Origin: Sorangium cellulosum | Lineage (GTDB): Bacteria > Myxococcota_A > Polyangia > Polyangiales > Polyangiaceae | Direction: 5' to 3' | Length of the DNA: 64,000 nt | Assembly: GCF_002950945.1 (NCBI RefSeq) | Contig: NZ_CP012673.1 | Coordinates: forward strand, 7,454,501 to 7,518,500 | Part shown: piece by piece, positions 33,863 to 43,848 of the stretch | How the letters are laid out: each line of letters begins with the position of its first letter | How positions within the stretch are numbered: the first letter of the stretch is position 1 | Made by a program: the position numbers and the translations under genes | Notes under the pieces: generated by a model | What the model was told of the DNA's origin: nothing | The model's input: the letters and a program-made list of their open reading frames with translations, nothing else | The model's database searches: none

Positions 33863-34570
33863 TCACCAGATCCTCCGTCCCACGTCTCGCAGCGCTTCCC
33901 GGCGCTCGGCCCAGTCCGGGATGACCCGCTCGACACGTTGCCAGAACATGGCGCCGTGGTGCGGCTCGCGCAGATGCACCAGCTCGTGAACGACGACGTA
34001 CTCGATCAGCCGTGGCGGCAGCAGGATCGTCTTCCAGTGGAAATACAGCCGCCCGCCCTTCCCACACGACCCCCACCGATACCCGAGGTCCCGCACGATG
34101 AGCCCGCCTGGCGTGACCCTGATCCTGCGGGCGAACCGCTCCACCCGCGTCGTCAACCACGGCCGCGCGTGCGCGCTGTACCACCGGATCATGTGCGCCT
34201 CCGCCGATCCTCCCGCCTCGCTGCGCTCCGCGTCGGCGCGGCGCATCCGAAAGCGGCCGCCGGTGAGCTTCACCGGCACATCCTGGTCCGGCACGAGCAG
34301 CAGCCGGTACGACCGTCCCAGGTAGGGGAACCCCGCCCCGTCCACGAACTGCCGCGGCGGCGGCGCCGGAGGCAACGCTTCGCGGGCGGCGAGCTGCTGG
34401 TAGATCCGGAACCGCTTGGCTTCCACGAAGCGGGTCAGCGCCTCCGGCGATGCCGCCGCGGGGGCCGCGAGCGTCAGCCGCCCGTCGCGCTCCACGGTGA
34501 CTTCCGGCGACCGGCGCCGCTCGCTGCGCCGTAGCTCCAGCTCGAGGTCGCCCACCACGAGCGCCGTCAC
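33863..34570 (-). CDS. YgjP-like (DUF45) zinc metalloprotease linked to type I R-M
   Basis: A 235-residue protein of the YgjP/SprT-like metallopeptidase family. The family signature RWGSCG is at 165-170, and the zinc motif HELVH at 195-199 is followed by REPHH supplying the third ligand. The start is GTG 34570, overlapping the hsdR stop by 4 bp, so it is the last gene of the hsd operon. DUF45 proteases are often encoded with type I restriction-modification genes; the assumed role is cleavage of HsdR or another partner to limit self-damage, but this is inference. A ~15-residue insert rich in Ala/Glu/Arg (111-125) is unusual. Confidence 0.85.
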   Translation of the reverse strand: MTALVVGDLELELRRSERRRSPEVTVERDGRLTLAAPAAASPEALTRFVEAKRFRIYQQLAAREALPPAPPPRQFVDGAGFPYLGRSYRLLLVPDQDVPVKLTGGRFRMRRADAERSEAGGSAEAHMIRWYSAHARPWLTTRVERFARRIRVTPGGLIVRDLGYRWGSCGKGGRLYFHWKTILLPPRLIEYVVVHELVHLREPHHGAMFWQRVERVIPDWAERREALRDVGRRIW

Positions 34571-37500
34571 GCCTTAACCAACCTCGCGTGGTTCGCCTTG
34601 GCCAGATCCATGATCCGGTCGGCGACCGCGTCCGCCTGTTCGAAGGGCACGACCTCGTGATCGTCGAGGAAGGTGAACACCGCCCCGCGGAGCACCTCCC
34701 GGGCGTGCGTGTTCTTCCAGAAGTCGACCACGCGGATTTCCGCGCGGATGTGGGCTACGAGCTGCGCCGTGAGCCCCGCCAGCCAGCGCGCGTCGGCGGG
34801 GGGCACGGGGCGGTCCTTGGCCCGCTCCTCCTTCAGCACCGCGAAGAACGGCGCTTCGGTCTGCGGGTCGAGGCCGGTGTCGTCCTTCCGCCGCCCCTTC
34901 TCGGCTTCATCCGCGAGATTCCTGAGCGCCTGCGCGAGCTGCTCCCAGTCCTCCCCGTGCGCCTTCAGGATCTCCTCCAGGCGCTCCGAGAGCCGCTGGT
35001 AGTGGACCGGATCGGCGTCCCGGTTCTGGCGGATGTGATGCCGCAGCGCATGCTCCATCTCCGAGGCTTTCGCCCGCGGCGACACCTGCTTGCCCACGTG
35101 GGCGGCGAAGCCCGCGTCGGTGATGGCGATCGGCGCGATCTTCGGGTCCACGCCGAGCGAGACCACGTGGTCGTCGATCAGCCGCCGCACCTTCGCGCCG
35201 GTCGACTTCGCGAGCTCGGGCAGCTCGCCGCGGAGCAGCTTGCGGGCCTCCGTGTAGATCAGGCCGAGCTGCTTCGCGTCCTTCACGTAGGGCAGCCCCT
35301 CGGGGCGCGGCAGCACGAGGTCGAGCGTGTCGAGGAACTGCTTCAGCTTCACCGTGAACTCGGCGCGAAGCCGCTCGTTCGTCAGGAGCTGCACGCAGGT
35401 TTCGGTGTTAAAGATATTGGCGACGCCATGGCCCGCGAAGAAGTCGAGCAGCCGCTGGTGCCGGTCGCGCAGCTTCGGGATCTCGTCGCGGAGGTTGCGG
35501 AGCACGCCCTCCACGTCCTCGGCGCTGTAGGTCGCGAGCGCGTCGGTCAGGTGCTGGGCCACGCCGTAGTAGTCGACGATGATCCCGGCCTGCTTCCCGT
35601 GCCCGGTGCGGTTCACGCGCGCGATGGCCTGCAGTAGCTCGGCCTCGCGGATGGGGCGGTCGAGGTACATCACGCCCTCGATCGGCGCGTCGAAGCCCGT
35701 GAGCAGCATCGACTTCACGGCCAGGAACGCGAGCGGATCGGCCTTCTCCGGATCCTCGTGGACGAGCGGCTTCACGAAGCGGGCGATGCGCGCCACGATC
35801 TTCCCCTCGTCGGTCCACTCCCCGTACATCGGGTCCTCGTTGTGGACGCCGGAGATCACCGCCGCGAACTCCAGCCGCTCGAGATCGGCCAGCTTCTGGT
35901 AGGCCCGCACGGCGACGCGGAGCTTCCGCGGCTTGGTCGCGAGCGCTTCCACGTCGAGGTCGCGGAGCGCGGGGTCGAGCGCCTTGGCCTCCTCCACCAG
36001 CTCGTCACGGGCCTCGCGGAGCGCCTTCACGTAGCGCACGGCCGCGAGCCGGCTGTAGGCCGCGATCTGCGCCTTGAGGCCGCTGGGCAGGATGTGCTCC
36101 ACGTAATGCCGCAGCATGTCCCGCGCCTTGGCCTCGATCATCCGCTCGGCCTCGAGCACGTTCCCCTTGGTCGCGTACTTTCGCTTGATCGCTTCCAGCT
36201 CCTCGGGCGTCCGCTCGACGAACATGTCCTCGAAGAGCTGGTCGAGGTCGCGCCCGTCGCTGACCGCGCCCGACGCCGTGCGGCCCTCGTAGAGGATCGG
36301 CACGGTCGCGCCGTCGGCCTCGGACTCCCGCAGCCGGTAGCGGTCGATGAACGGCCCGAAGATCTCATGGGTGCGCTTCTTCGCGCCCATCAGGATGGGG
36401 GTCCCGGTGAAGCCGATGCGCGCGGCGTTGGGCAGCGCCTTCTGCAGGTTCGCGTGCATCGTGTTCGTGTGCGAGCGGTGCGCCTCGTCGACGAGCACGA
36501 GGATCGACTCGTCCGCGTTCAGCTCCTCGAACTCTTCGGCGGCTGCGGCCTGGGCGGCGGGGTTGTCGTCGTCGCGGCCCGCGTACTTCTGGATCATCGC
36601 GAACACGATCCCCGGCCCCTTCTTGCCGAGGAGCTTCTTCAGCTCGGCGACCTTGCGGGCCACCTTCACCGTCTCGCCGGTGAGCGCCGCCGTCCCGGAG
36701 AGCTGGCGCTGGAGGTCCTTCCGGTCGGTGATGACCAAGACCTTGAAGCGGCGGAGCGCCGGCAGCGAGCGCAGCTTCCGCACGAGGAAGACCATGGTCA
36801 GGCTCTTCCCCGAGCCCTGGGTGTGCCAGATGATCCCGCCGCGCTGGTCGTGCTCGCCGTCCTCCTTGCGGGTCTTGCCGTGGAGCAACCGGTCGATGGC
36901 GCCGTGCACCGCGCGGAACTGCTGATAACGGCAGACGACCTTCACCGTCCGGCCCGACACCTCCTGGTAGAGCGTGAAGTGCCGGATGATGTCGAGCAGG
37001 TGGGCCGGGCGGAGCATGCCGGCGATGAGCTTCTGCTGGAGGGAGAGCTTCGCGGGGTCGGCTGTGTGCAGGGCCTTGGCCACGTCGGCGAGCGGGATGG
37101 GCGCGGTGTCCTTCCAGGCGATGTAGTGCTCCAGGTCAGCGCCGATGGTGCCGGCGCGGGCGTCGTCGAAGCAGGTCGCTACGAGAATCTGGTTGGTGAA
37201 GAAGAGCCGCTCGTTGCCCTCGTTCTCCTGCACATGGCCATCGGCCCTGCGCTGGTTCTGGTAGCGCCGGAGCTGGTCGACGGCCGCGGGGATGGCCTCC
37301 GGAGCCTTGGGGCTCTTGCACTCGACGACCACGACGGGGATGCCGTTAATGAAGAGGACGAGGTCGGGGACGATATACGGGACGGCCTGCCCGCGGGGGC
37401 AATCGACGCGGAACTGGCTGATGACGGTATAGATGTTGTTCTTCGGCTCGTGCCAGTCGATGTAGTGGATCGTCTGCTGGCGGCCGCCGTCCCAGTCGGG

Positions 37501-37818
37501 CAAGCCGTCGACGGGGTGGCCTTCGAGGAGGAGGGCGGTGGCTGCCTGGTTGGACTCGATCAGGCGGGGGGCGGCGATGCGGGTGAGGGCGCCGATGGCC
37601 TGGGCGATACGGGCGTCGTCGAGCCAGGGCTTGTTGTTCCTAAGATTGATGCTGCGGAGCGCCTGGCGGAGGTCGTGCTCGACGAGGACGTCGCGGAAGG
37701 AGGGGCGGCCGGTGACGGTGGGGTGATCGACGCTGCCGCCGATGTACTTCCAGCCGAGGGAGATGAGCTGGTCGATGAAGGGGAGCTCAACCTGGTTGTA
37801 CTCGGGACCGCCGCTCAT
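34567..37818 (-). CDS. hsdR: Type I restriction enzyme, HsdR subunit
   Basis: A 1083-residue motor/nuclease subunit. The N-terminal PD-(D/E)xK nuclease is visible as P151-D152 (VPDLVLF) with E166-C-K168 (VVVECKS). The SF2 helicase part has Walker A TQGSGKS at 333-339, DEAH at 444-447 and SAT-like GFTGTP. The C-terminal helical region contacts HsdM/HsdS. It translocates DNA using ATP and cuts unmodified DNA at a distance. ATG at 37818 overlaps the hsdS stop by 4 bp (ATGA) and its own stop overlaps the metalloprotease start, so all four genes are translationally chained. No lesion is visible. Confidence 0.96.
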   Translation of the reverse strand: MSGGPEYNQVELPFIDQLISLGWKYIGGSVDHPTVTGRPSFRDVLVEHDLRQALRSINLRNNKPWLDDARIAQAIGALTRIAAPRLIESNQAATALLLEGHPVDGLPDWDGGRQQTIHYIDWHEPKNNIYTVISQFRVDCPRGQAVPYIVPDLVLFINGIPVVVVECKSPKAPEAIPAAVDQLRRYQNQRRADGHVQENEGNERLFFTNQILVATCFDDARAGTIGADLEHYIAWKDTAPIPLADVAKALHTADPAKLSLQQKLIAGMLRPAHLLDIIRHFTLYQEVSGRTVKVVCRYQQFRAVHGAIDRLLHGKTRKEDGEHDQRGGIIWHTQGSGKSLTMVFLVRKLRSLPALRRFKVLVITDRKDLQRQLSGTAALTGETVKVARKVAELKKLLGKKGPGIVFAMIQKYAGRDDDNPAAQAAAAEEFEELNADESILVLVDEAHRSHTNTMHANLQKALPNAARIGFTGTPILMGAKKRTHEIFGPFIDRYRLRESEADGATVPILYEGRTASGAVSDGRDLDQLFEDMFVERTPEELEAIKRKYATKGNVLEAERMIEAKARDMLRHYVEHILPSGLKAQIAAYSRLAAVRYVKALREARDELVEEAKALDPALRDLDVEALATKPRKLRVAVRAYQKLADLERLEFAAVISGVHNEDPMYGEWTDEGKIVARIARFVKPLVHEDPEKADPLAFLAVKSMLLTGFDAPIEGVMYLDRPIREAELLQAIARVNRTGHGKQAGIIVDYYGVAQHLTDALATYSAEDVEGVLRNLRDEIPKLRDRHQRLLDFFAGHGVANIFNTETCVQLLTNERLRAEFTVKLKQFLDTLDLVLPRPEGLPYVKDAKQLGLIYTEARKLLRGELPELAKSTGAKVRRLIDDHVVSLGVDPKIAPIAITDAGFAAHVGKQVSPRAKASEMEHALRHHIRQNRDADPVHYQRLSERLEEILKAHGEDWEQLAQALRNLADEAEKGRRKDDTGLDPQTEAPFFAVLKEERAKDRPVPPADARWLAGLTAQLVAHIRAEIRVVDFWKNTHAREVLRGAVFTFLDDHEVVPFEQADAVADRIMDLAKANHARLVKA

Positions 37819-39128
37819 GGGGTGGACTCCGCGAGGATAGGGGTAACGTGAACACGGCCGGTGATGAGATCGTCCATGAGGCCTTGCTTGAGCAGGCGGA
37901 GCTTGGCCAATTCGCGCACCTCCGAAGCAATTGTTGCATCGTGCGCTACCAACGATTCCACGATGGCAACCTGCTCGGAAATCGACGATGGCAGTGCGAT
38001 CATCGTCTTCCGCAGGTTGGTCGGGTTGATATTGACCTGCTGCACCCCCGGGGTGGCATATCGGCGGATGCGCACCTGTGTGCATGGCCAGTTAAGCCAG
38101 TGATTTAGGAATTCATTATTCAGCCGTGCTGGCTCCGGATCTAGTCGAACAAGGTAAGAGGCAAACGACGCCAGTCCGAGCTGTCCTCGCCAGATACCCG
38201 TGCGCCCAACGTGTTCGATGCTGTTGGTGCGATTAAATAGCACATCGCCGGGCCGCAGAAGCAGCCTGCGCGCCATGACGCTCGCAGAATACTTGAGGTC
38301 CGACACGTCAGCTTCGCCGTTCTTCAAGTTGTTCATTCGGAGAACGGGAATGCCGGACGAGTTGAAGCTCAATGGGACAGAGACGCCGTATACGACGTGC
38401 GGCACGACCTCGCCCAACGGGAGCACGCTCCACACCTTGGGGATCATGCCTAGTGTCGAGTCCTTGAACTGCTCCGGATGTTCCTCGGGATTACGCAAAT
38501 CACCGTTCTCGTCGACGCCGCGGGTCAGCAGGTCGTGCATAAGCCCCTGCTTCATCCGACTCAACTTGGCGACGATCCGCTCGGACTTCAGAATCAATCT
38601 GTCGAGCGCATCGAGGATGTCGGCGACGAGTCGTTGCTGCGGTATCGACGGCAGGCAGATGTCGATGTTAAGGTAGTCCTGAAACTTGAGATTGATAATT
38701 CCGGTCGTTTGCTGCTGGAGGCTCCAGATTGTCGGACTTCGGTATAAGTAGTGGAGCCGCCATGCCAGGAATGATGGATCTGCAACAGAGCGATTAGGGC
38801 GCAGAGTCCTAAAAAAATTCGAGCAGAGATACCGCGCCGAAGAACACTCGGCGAATAGCGCCACACGGCCGACGGGCTTCCCCGGGCCGCCGCCCGAAGC
38901 TTCAAGCAAAATATCACCCGGCCGAAGCCTCTTCATTGACAGCTTCGCGGTCGCGATCGTTCGTTGCGCTCCCCCATAGACATCAACGTGCCCCTCGTCA
39001 TCGAGATCTGTCGATCGGAGCACTGTTGCGTTGCCATCTTGATGGCCTGGCTCGCTTCCCCACTCACCACTGAACTGCCCAGCCAGGCACTCCCGAATGG
39101 TCCTGCGGCTCCAACCATCAGGTCTCAT
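37815..39128 (-). CDS. hsdS: Type I restriction enzyme, HsdS specificity subunit
   Basis: A 437-residue protein with two target recognition domains, each followed by the conserved helix. The first helix region is LPSIPQQRLVADILDALDRL and the second is LPSSISEQVAIVESLVAHD, each with a following coiled segment ending in KQGLMHDLLTRGV and KQGLMDDLITGRV. Each domain reads one half of a bipartite target. GC content is clearly lower than in hsdM and hsdR, as expected for recognition domains exchanged by recombination. It starts at 39128, overlapping the hsdM end by 11 bp. The recognition sequence cannot be predicted. Confidence 0.95.
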   Translation of the reverse strand: MRPDGWSRRTIRECLAGQFSGEWGSEPGHQDGNATVLRSTDLDDEGHVDVYGGAQRTIATAKLSMKRLRPGDILLEASGGGPGKPVGRVALFAECSSARYLCSNFFRTLRPNRSVADPSFLAWRLHYLYRSPTIWSLQQQTTGIINLKFQDYLNIDICLPSIPQQRLVADILDALDRLILKSERIVAKLSRMKQGLMHDLLTRGVDENGDLRNPEEHPEQFKDSTLGMIPKVWSVLPLGEVVPHVVYGVSVPLSFNSSGIPVLRMNNLKNGEADVSDLKYSASVMARRLLLRPGDVLFNRTNSIEHVGRTGIWRGQLGLASFASYLVRLDPEPARLNNEFLNHWLNWPCTQVRIRRYATPGVQQVNINPTNLRKTMIALPSSISEQVAIVESLVAHDATIASEVRELAKLRLLKQGLMDDLITGRVHVTPILAESTP

Positions 39129-41526
39129 ATCCGAGCCCTCCGAGAAAGTGTCGCAGCCTGCTGCTCAACGCGTCCCGCTGCTGTTGCAGTGCGATGAGTG
39201 TCACCCAATATTTCTCCCACCACCCCTCGAACGTCGCGACAACGGTCCGCCGGTGCTCTCCCACGTACCGCCCGAATATGCCATCAAGGCTCTCCCTTAA
39301 AACCCCCGCCACCAGCCCCTCGGCCTCCTCTTCGTCCAGCTTCGCGGCCCCGTCCTCCAGCCGCTGCATCAGCTCCCCCTCCAGCGCTTTCAGCCGCTTC
39401 TTCACCGCGCCGAGGTCCTTCTTCAGCGCCTTCACCTCCTCCTCCGACCGCCGCTCTTCGCCCTCCTCCCCCTCACCTTCCTCCTCGTCCTCCCCCGGCT
39501 GCGCCGCCTTGATCTCCGCGTCCAGCTCCGCCCGCTTCGCCTCCAGCTCCCCGAGCTCGGCTACGTACTCCGGCAGCAATTTCTTGATCAGCGGATGCTC
39601 CAGCGGGTTCCCCCTCGCCTCCTCGTCCTCCAGCGCCGCCCGGATGCTCGACACCCACGCCTCCACCAGTCCCGTGTACCCGTGCGCGGCAAGTGTCTTC
39701 AGGTCGTTCTGCGCCGCTCCCCACCACGTTGCGATCACCCCCGTCACCTGGAACTGTTCCAGCAGCCCCACCGGCCGCACCGCCTTCTCGAAGCTCGCCA
39801 GCAAGCGCGCCCGCAGCGGCATGATCGCCCCCGACACAGGGAGCTGCCGCAGATCTCGCCGCGCCTTCTTCCACCACCCCTCCACGGCCTCGGCGAGTTG
39901 CTGCTCCCGCGCCGCCATCCCGGGATCCTCATCCAGCCGCTTCTTCAGCGCTGCCTTGTCGCTTATCCCATCCACGAAATTAAGATACCGCTCGTCCCGC
40001 TCCCGGAGCAGCCGTCGCGGGTCGAGCCCGTGCGCTTCAAACAGTGCCTCCTTCGCCTTCACCTCGGACTTCGGGATGCCCCCGTGCAGGTGCGCGCGTA
40101 CGTCATGCGGCTCCGGCGGCGGCGCATTGTCGGCATAGCGCCGGATGTTGAGGTTGTCCTCGTTCTCGCGCAGCACCTCGCGCCCGACCACGCTCGCGAA
40201 GCCGGGCACATCGCGGAACGCCTGCCACGTGCTCACGATCTTCTCGATGTGCTCGGGGAGGAGCTGGTTCTGCGCCCGGCCCTCGGCATACTCGCGGTCG
40301 GCGTTGATGAAGAGCACCTTCCCGCGCCGCTCCTTCGGCTTCGCCCCCTTCGCGCGCAGCACGAGCAGGCAGGCGGGGATGGCTGTTCCATAAAAGAGGT
40401 TAGGGCCCAGGCCGATCACGGCATCGAGCAGGTCGTCGTCCAGGATGCCGGTGCGGATCTGCTTCTCCGTCCCGCCGCGGAAGAGCACGCCGTGCGGCAT
40501 CACCGTGACGACCATCCCGCCCGGGCGCAGCACCGCGAGCATGTGCTGCACGAACATCAGGTCGGCCTTCTTCCCGCTCTCCGGGCAGAGGCCGTAGCGG
40601 AAGCGCTCCTTGAAGGGCAGGCCCTCCAGCTTGTAGTTCTGCGAGAACGGCGGATTGCTGATCACGCGGTCGAAGCGCATCAGCTCGCCGTTCTCCTTGT
40701 GGAGTGGGTTGGCGAGGGTGTCGTCGTTCCTGATGTCGTCGCCGTGGATGCCATGCAGGAGCATGTTCATCTTGGAGATTGCCCACACGCCGCCGTTCGA
40801 CTCCTGGCCGTAGAGGCGCAGGTTCCTCACGTTCTTCTGGTGCTCGTCGAGGTACTCGTGCGAGAGCACCAGCATGCCGCCCGAGCCCGAGCAGGGGTCG
40901 TAGACGTGCATGCCCTCGTCCGGCGCGGCGATACGGACCATCATCCGGACCACGGCGCGCGGGGTATAGAACTCGCCGCCCTTCTTCCCCGCCGAGTCGG
41001 CGAAGTCGCGGATCAGGTACTCGTACGCGGCGCCGAGGAGGTCGGGGTACTCGAAGTCCTCGTTGCGCAGGCGGTGCTCGGAGAAGTGGTCGATGAGGTC
41101 GCGGAGGTTCTTGTCCGGGATCTTCGACTGGCCGACCTTACGCGTGAAGTCGATGTGCGCGAGCACGCCCTCAAGGCTCGTGTTCTGCCCCTCGATCGCG
41201 GCGAGCGCCTTGTTGAGCGTGTCGCCGATGTTCTTGTGGGCCTCGTCGCGCAGGTAGCTCCAGCGCGCCTCCTCGGGGACGTAGAACGTGTCGGTGTAGA
41301 AGCTCGGGTGCGCGGCGCGCTTGCGCGCCTCGGCCTCGCGCTTGCCGCGGGCCATGTCCTTCGCGACGAGTTCCTCGAAGCGGGCGTCGAAGACGTCGGA
41401 GCACCGCTTCAGGAACAGCATGCCGAAGATGTATTCCTTGAACTCCGACGCATCCATCTTGCCGCGGAGGATGTCGGCGGCCTTGAAGAGGTGTCGTTCG
41501 AGCTGAGGGAGGGTGAGCCTTGCCAT
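39118..41526 (-). CDS. hsdM: Type I restriction enzyme, HsdM methyltransferase subunit
   Basis: An 802-residue N6-adenine methyltransferase subunit, starting MARLTLPQLERHLFKAADIL. SAM-binding motif I is DPCSGSGG at 210-217 and the catalytic motif IV is NPPF at 291-294. The protein is longer than the usual ~500 residues: after the methyltransferase core (to about 510) it has a C-terminal extension with acidic, Glu-rich coiled-coil sequence near 650-720 and a conserved-looking end. Such long HsdM proteins occur together with DUF45-type operons. It is the first gene of hsdM-hsdS-hsdR-protease. The longer frame reaching 41655 gives an unlikely basic leader, so ATG 41526 is chosen. Confidence 0.95.
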   Translation of the reverse strand: MARLTLPQLERHLFKAADILRGKMDASEFKEYIFGMLFLKRCSDVFDARFEELVAKDMARGKREAEARKRAAHPSFYTDTFYVPEEARWSYLRDEAHKNIGDTLNKALAAIEGQNTSLEGVLAHIDFTRKVGQSKIPDKNLRDLIDHFSEHRLRNEDFEYPDLLGAAYEYLIRDFADSAGKKGGEFYTPRAVVRMMVRIAAPDEGMHVYDPCSGSGGMLVLSHEYLDEHQKNVRNLRLYGQESNGGVWAISKMNMLLHGIHGDDIRNDDTLANPLHKENGELMRFDRVISNPPFSQNYKLEGLPFKERFRYGLCPESGKKADLMFVQHMLAVLRPGGMVVTVMPHGVLFRGGTEKQIRTGILDDDLLDAVIGLGPNLFYGTAIPACLLVLRAKGAKPKERRGKVLFINADREYAEGRAQNQLLPEHIEKIVSTWQAFRDVPGFASVVGREVLRENEDNLNIRRYADNAPPPEPHDVRAHLHGGIPKSEVKAKEALFEAHGLDPRRLLRERDERYLNFVDGISDKAALKKRLDEDPGMAAREQQLAEAVEGWWKKARRDLRQLPVSGAIMPLRARLLASFEKAVRPVGLLEQFQVTGVIATWWGAAQNDLKTLAAHGYTGLVEAWVSSIRAALEDEEARGNPLEHPLIKKLLPEYVAELGELEAKRAELDAEIKAAQPGEDEEEGEGEEGEERRSEEEVKALKKDLGAVKKRLKALEGELMQRLEDGAAKLDEEEAEGLVAGVLRESLDGIFGRYVGEHRRTVVATFEGWWEKYWVTLIALQQQRDALSSRLRHFLGGLGYET

Positions 41527-41633
41527 GGAGCGCTCCCCTTGTACCACCGCCGCGCGTTGACGCGGCGCGGTATGTCGCCGCGAGGGCGCGGCGTGCTCCC
41601 GATCAGGATCCCCGATCAGGATCGAGGAGTGGC

Positions 41634-41773
41634 GCGGCCGCCGAGGTGCGGGCACGAGCGCGATCGGAGGGGCACCTCAGCCGCCGAGGCATGTCCCCGA
41701 GCACGATCAGTGCTACCTCGGCTGCCGAGGCGTGCTCCGGAGCACGATCGGATTCCCGCCTCGGCTGCCGAGA
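41634..41773. repeat. Imperfect tandem repeat, ~42-bp unit, about 3.3 copies
   Basis: Units start at 41634, 41677, 41718 and 41761 (spacings 43, 41, 43) with GCGGCCGCCGAGG, TCAGCCGCCGAGG or TCGGCTGCCGAG, and share an internal GAGCACGATCRG. It lies just upstream of the hsdM start, so it could affect the promoter. The unit length is close to that of the repeat at 860-1064, but the sequence differs. Confidence 0.65.
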
Positions 41774-41978
41774 TCCCTCGCCTGCCAAGAGTGCCATCGG
41801 CGTCGCGCGCCGTCCGCGCCGACGCTGTGGTGAGGGCTGCTCCCCGAGCCCACCTGGTCGGCGGCGAAAACTGATCGGGCGCGAGAAGTCCCTCAAGGAA
41901 CGCGGCGGCTTCCACCGCATCGTCGGCGCGCAGCTCCGATGCATGGGAGCCGGCCGGGTCACACGCGCCAGAGCGGCC

Positions 41979-42834
41979 TCAGCGACCCGGGAGCAGACCG
42001 ATCGCCTCGTGCAGCTCCCGCGTGGCCTTCACGTCGCCCGCCGCATGTGCCTCGACCGTACGCGGGCCCGCGCTGTCGGCTCGCCCTCGATGGCTTCTGC
42101 GCGCGACCACGGTGGCACGCTCGCGAGTTCGCAGTCGTTGTCGCCTATCTCGACGCCCTCCACCCCGGGCCATCCGCGTCGAGCTCGGCGAGGCGGCGTG
42201 CGCTGTCCACCTGCCGCGTGGATGCGCTCCGCGGTGCCGCGGGGAGCGCAAGCACCTCGTTCACGGCAGGCAGCCCCCACGAGAGCGACGAGCCCCAGCG
42301 GTGGACCGGCAGGTCGGCCGCGCGCATGATGGAGCGGATCTCCCGCTCCGAGTCGATCGCCTGGGCATGGCTCACGGAGTGGCCGGCAGTCTTGCTCCAC
42401 GTCGCAGGAAACACGGGACCGTCGGGCCTGTACCAGCCGCGCGCTCGTAGCTGAGCACGCAGCTAGCGGAGCGCCCACACCACGACTGGATGCGGCTCCT
42501 GCGCTTGTCGGAGTTGTCCTTGGCGTTGCGATGCTTGGGCCGCTGCAAGGGGTCGCGTCCACGTCGGGTTCGTCCGTCGTCAGCTGTCGATCTCGCGATG
42601 GCCCATCCTGAGGATCCGTAGGGCTCCGAGCACAAGCATTTCGCGGTCCAGGCTTTCGAAGTCGTCCCACCCGAGCCCTGCGAGCTCGGCTTGCCGGAGT
42701 CCTGTCAGCACCGTGAACAAGACCCGGTGCCGCGAGGTCCGCGAAGCCTCGGGAAGCACGCTGTTACGCGTTCCGCTCGGCAGCCGAGAAGTAAGCCGAC
42801 CGCATCGTGGAGGGAGGAGCATGGTGGTCGCCAT
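41979..42834 (-). pseudogene. Decayed tyrosine recombinase (relic 2)
   Basis: The 5' part (42580-42834) reads RVLFTVLTGLRQAELAGLGW followed by DDF, matching the first catalytic-arginine region of tyrosine recombinases (L-x-T-G-L-R-x-x-E-L-x-x-L-x-W-x-D). The 3' end (41979-42060) reads EAHAAGDVKATRELHEAIGL, the same tail seen in the relics at 13969 and 44924. The ~500 bp between are frameshifted, with no recognisable HxxR box or Tyr. The fragment therefore spans one decayed integrase lying between the restriction locus and the Pycsar-like pair. Confidence 0.6.
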
Positions 42835-42911
42835 CCGCGCCCCTCGCTGGTATCCTCACGCTCCCGGCCGAGCCGTCGGCAAGACGGGCCACCTCGGCTG
42901 CTAGAGGAACC

Positions 42912-43835
42912 ATGCTGCTGGACAGATTCACCGAAACGAAAGAAGGTCGAGGGCGGCGACGGTTAGAGGAGGCGCTGCGCGAGCAGTCGATCGTCGCGCA
43001 TGATGGGCAGGTCGCGAGCGAGATCGCCGACTCCGTAAGGCTCGAGGCTTACATGCCAGGCGAGATCGTGATTACCCAGGAGTCTACGGACACCGACCTC
43101 TGCCTTATCCTTGCGGGAGTCGTGGGCGTAGAGATCAATGGTCGCGAGGTCGCCAGGCGCCGCGCCAGCCAGCACGTAGGCGAGATGGCCATGATCGACC
43201 CCTCGGCCAAACGGAGCGCGACGATCCGCGCCCTTGATGAGACGGTTGTCGCATGGATCGAGGAGCCGGCCTTCTCGACAATCGCAGATCGGCACCCCAA
43301 GGTGTGGCGCAGGCTCTCGGTCGACATTAGCAAGCGCCTGCGAGAGCGCGGCCAGCTCGTCAGGCCGTCCAACGCGCGGCCCGTCGTCTTTATCGGATCC
43401 CCCGCGGAGCGCCTGCCCGTCGCGCGTGCCATCCAGGCGGCCTGCCAGCACGACCCGTGGACAATGCGCCTGTGGACCGACGGGGTCTTCGGTGCAGGCC
43501 AGACGCCCATCGAGTCCCTCGCTGCGCAGCTTGACACGCTCGACTTCGGGCTTGTCGTGGTTACCGCCGACGACGTGGTGGAGACCCGCGGGTCGCGAAG
43601 CCCGACCCCGCGCGACAACGTCACCTTCGAACTCGGGCTGCTCATGGGGGCCCTCGGGCGCGAGCGCACCTTCATGGTGCGACTGCGCGATGAGCGCGAT
43701 CTCAAGCTCCCCTCAGATCTTGTCGGGGTAAAAGCGCTTGAAATAGCTCCCGGTCCCGAGACTGATCTTCCGTCGCGCGTAGCGCCGGCGATGAACGAGT
43801 TCCGTACTATAGTTTCCCGGTTGCGGTGCAGGTGA
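42912..43835 (+). CDS. pycTIR: Cyclic-nucleotide-binding TIR effector (PycTIR-like)
   Basis: A 307-residue two-domain protein starting MLLDRFTETKEG, behind AGGAAC. Residues ~30-145 are a cNMP-binding domain with the phosphate-binding cassette HVGEMAMIDPSAKRSATIRA (88-107). Residues ~157-280 are a TIR-like NADase domain (CAP12/Pycsar type): VVFIGSPAERLPVARAIQ, FGLVVVTADDV and RDNVTFELGLLMGALGRER, with Glu240 in the catalytic position. In Pycsar immunity, infection triggers cCMP or cUMP synthesis; PycTIR binds it and depletes NAD+, stopping phage growth by abortive infection. A nucleotide cyclase gene follows after 13 bp. Nucleotide specificity is not readable from sequence. Confidence 0.85.
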   Translation: MLLDRFTETKEGRGRRRLEEALREQSIVAHDGQVASEIADSVRLEAYMPGEIVITQESTDTDLCLILAGVVGVEINGREVARRRASQHVGEMAMIDPSAKRSATIRALDETVVAWIEEPAFSTIADRHPKVWRRLSVDISKRLRERGQLVRPSNARPVVFIGSPAERLPVARAIQAACQHDPWTMRLWTDGVFGAGQTPIESLAAQLDTLDFGLVVVTADDVVETRGSRSPTPRDNVTFELGLLMGALGRERTFMVRLRDERDLKLPSDLVGVKALEIAPGPETDLPSRVAPAMNEFRTIVSRLRCR

Positions 43836-43848
43836 GGAAGGGACGACC

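Larger units (their letters stand above)
41527..42911. other. Decayed region between the R-M and Pycsar-like modules
   Basis: Apart from the tandem repeat (41634-41773) and the integrase relic (41979-42834), both listed separately, I see nothing I can call. Frames here are interrupted in all six phases or are composition artefacts. Confidence 0.5.

Noticed and set aside
42029..42670. 213-codon minus-strand frame in the decayed region after the restriction operon
   Set aside because: It starts in a different frame from the recombinase motif, lacks domains, and covers frameshifted integrase sequence.
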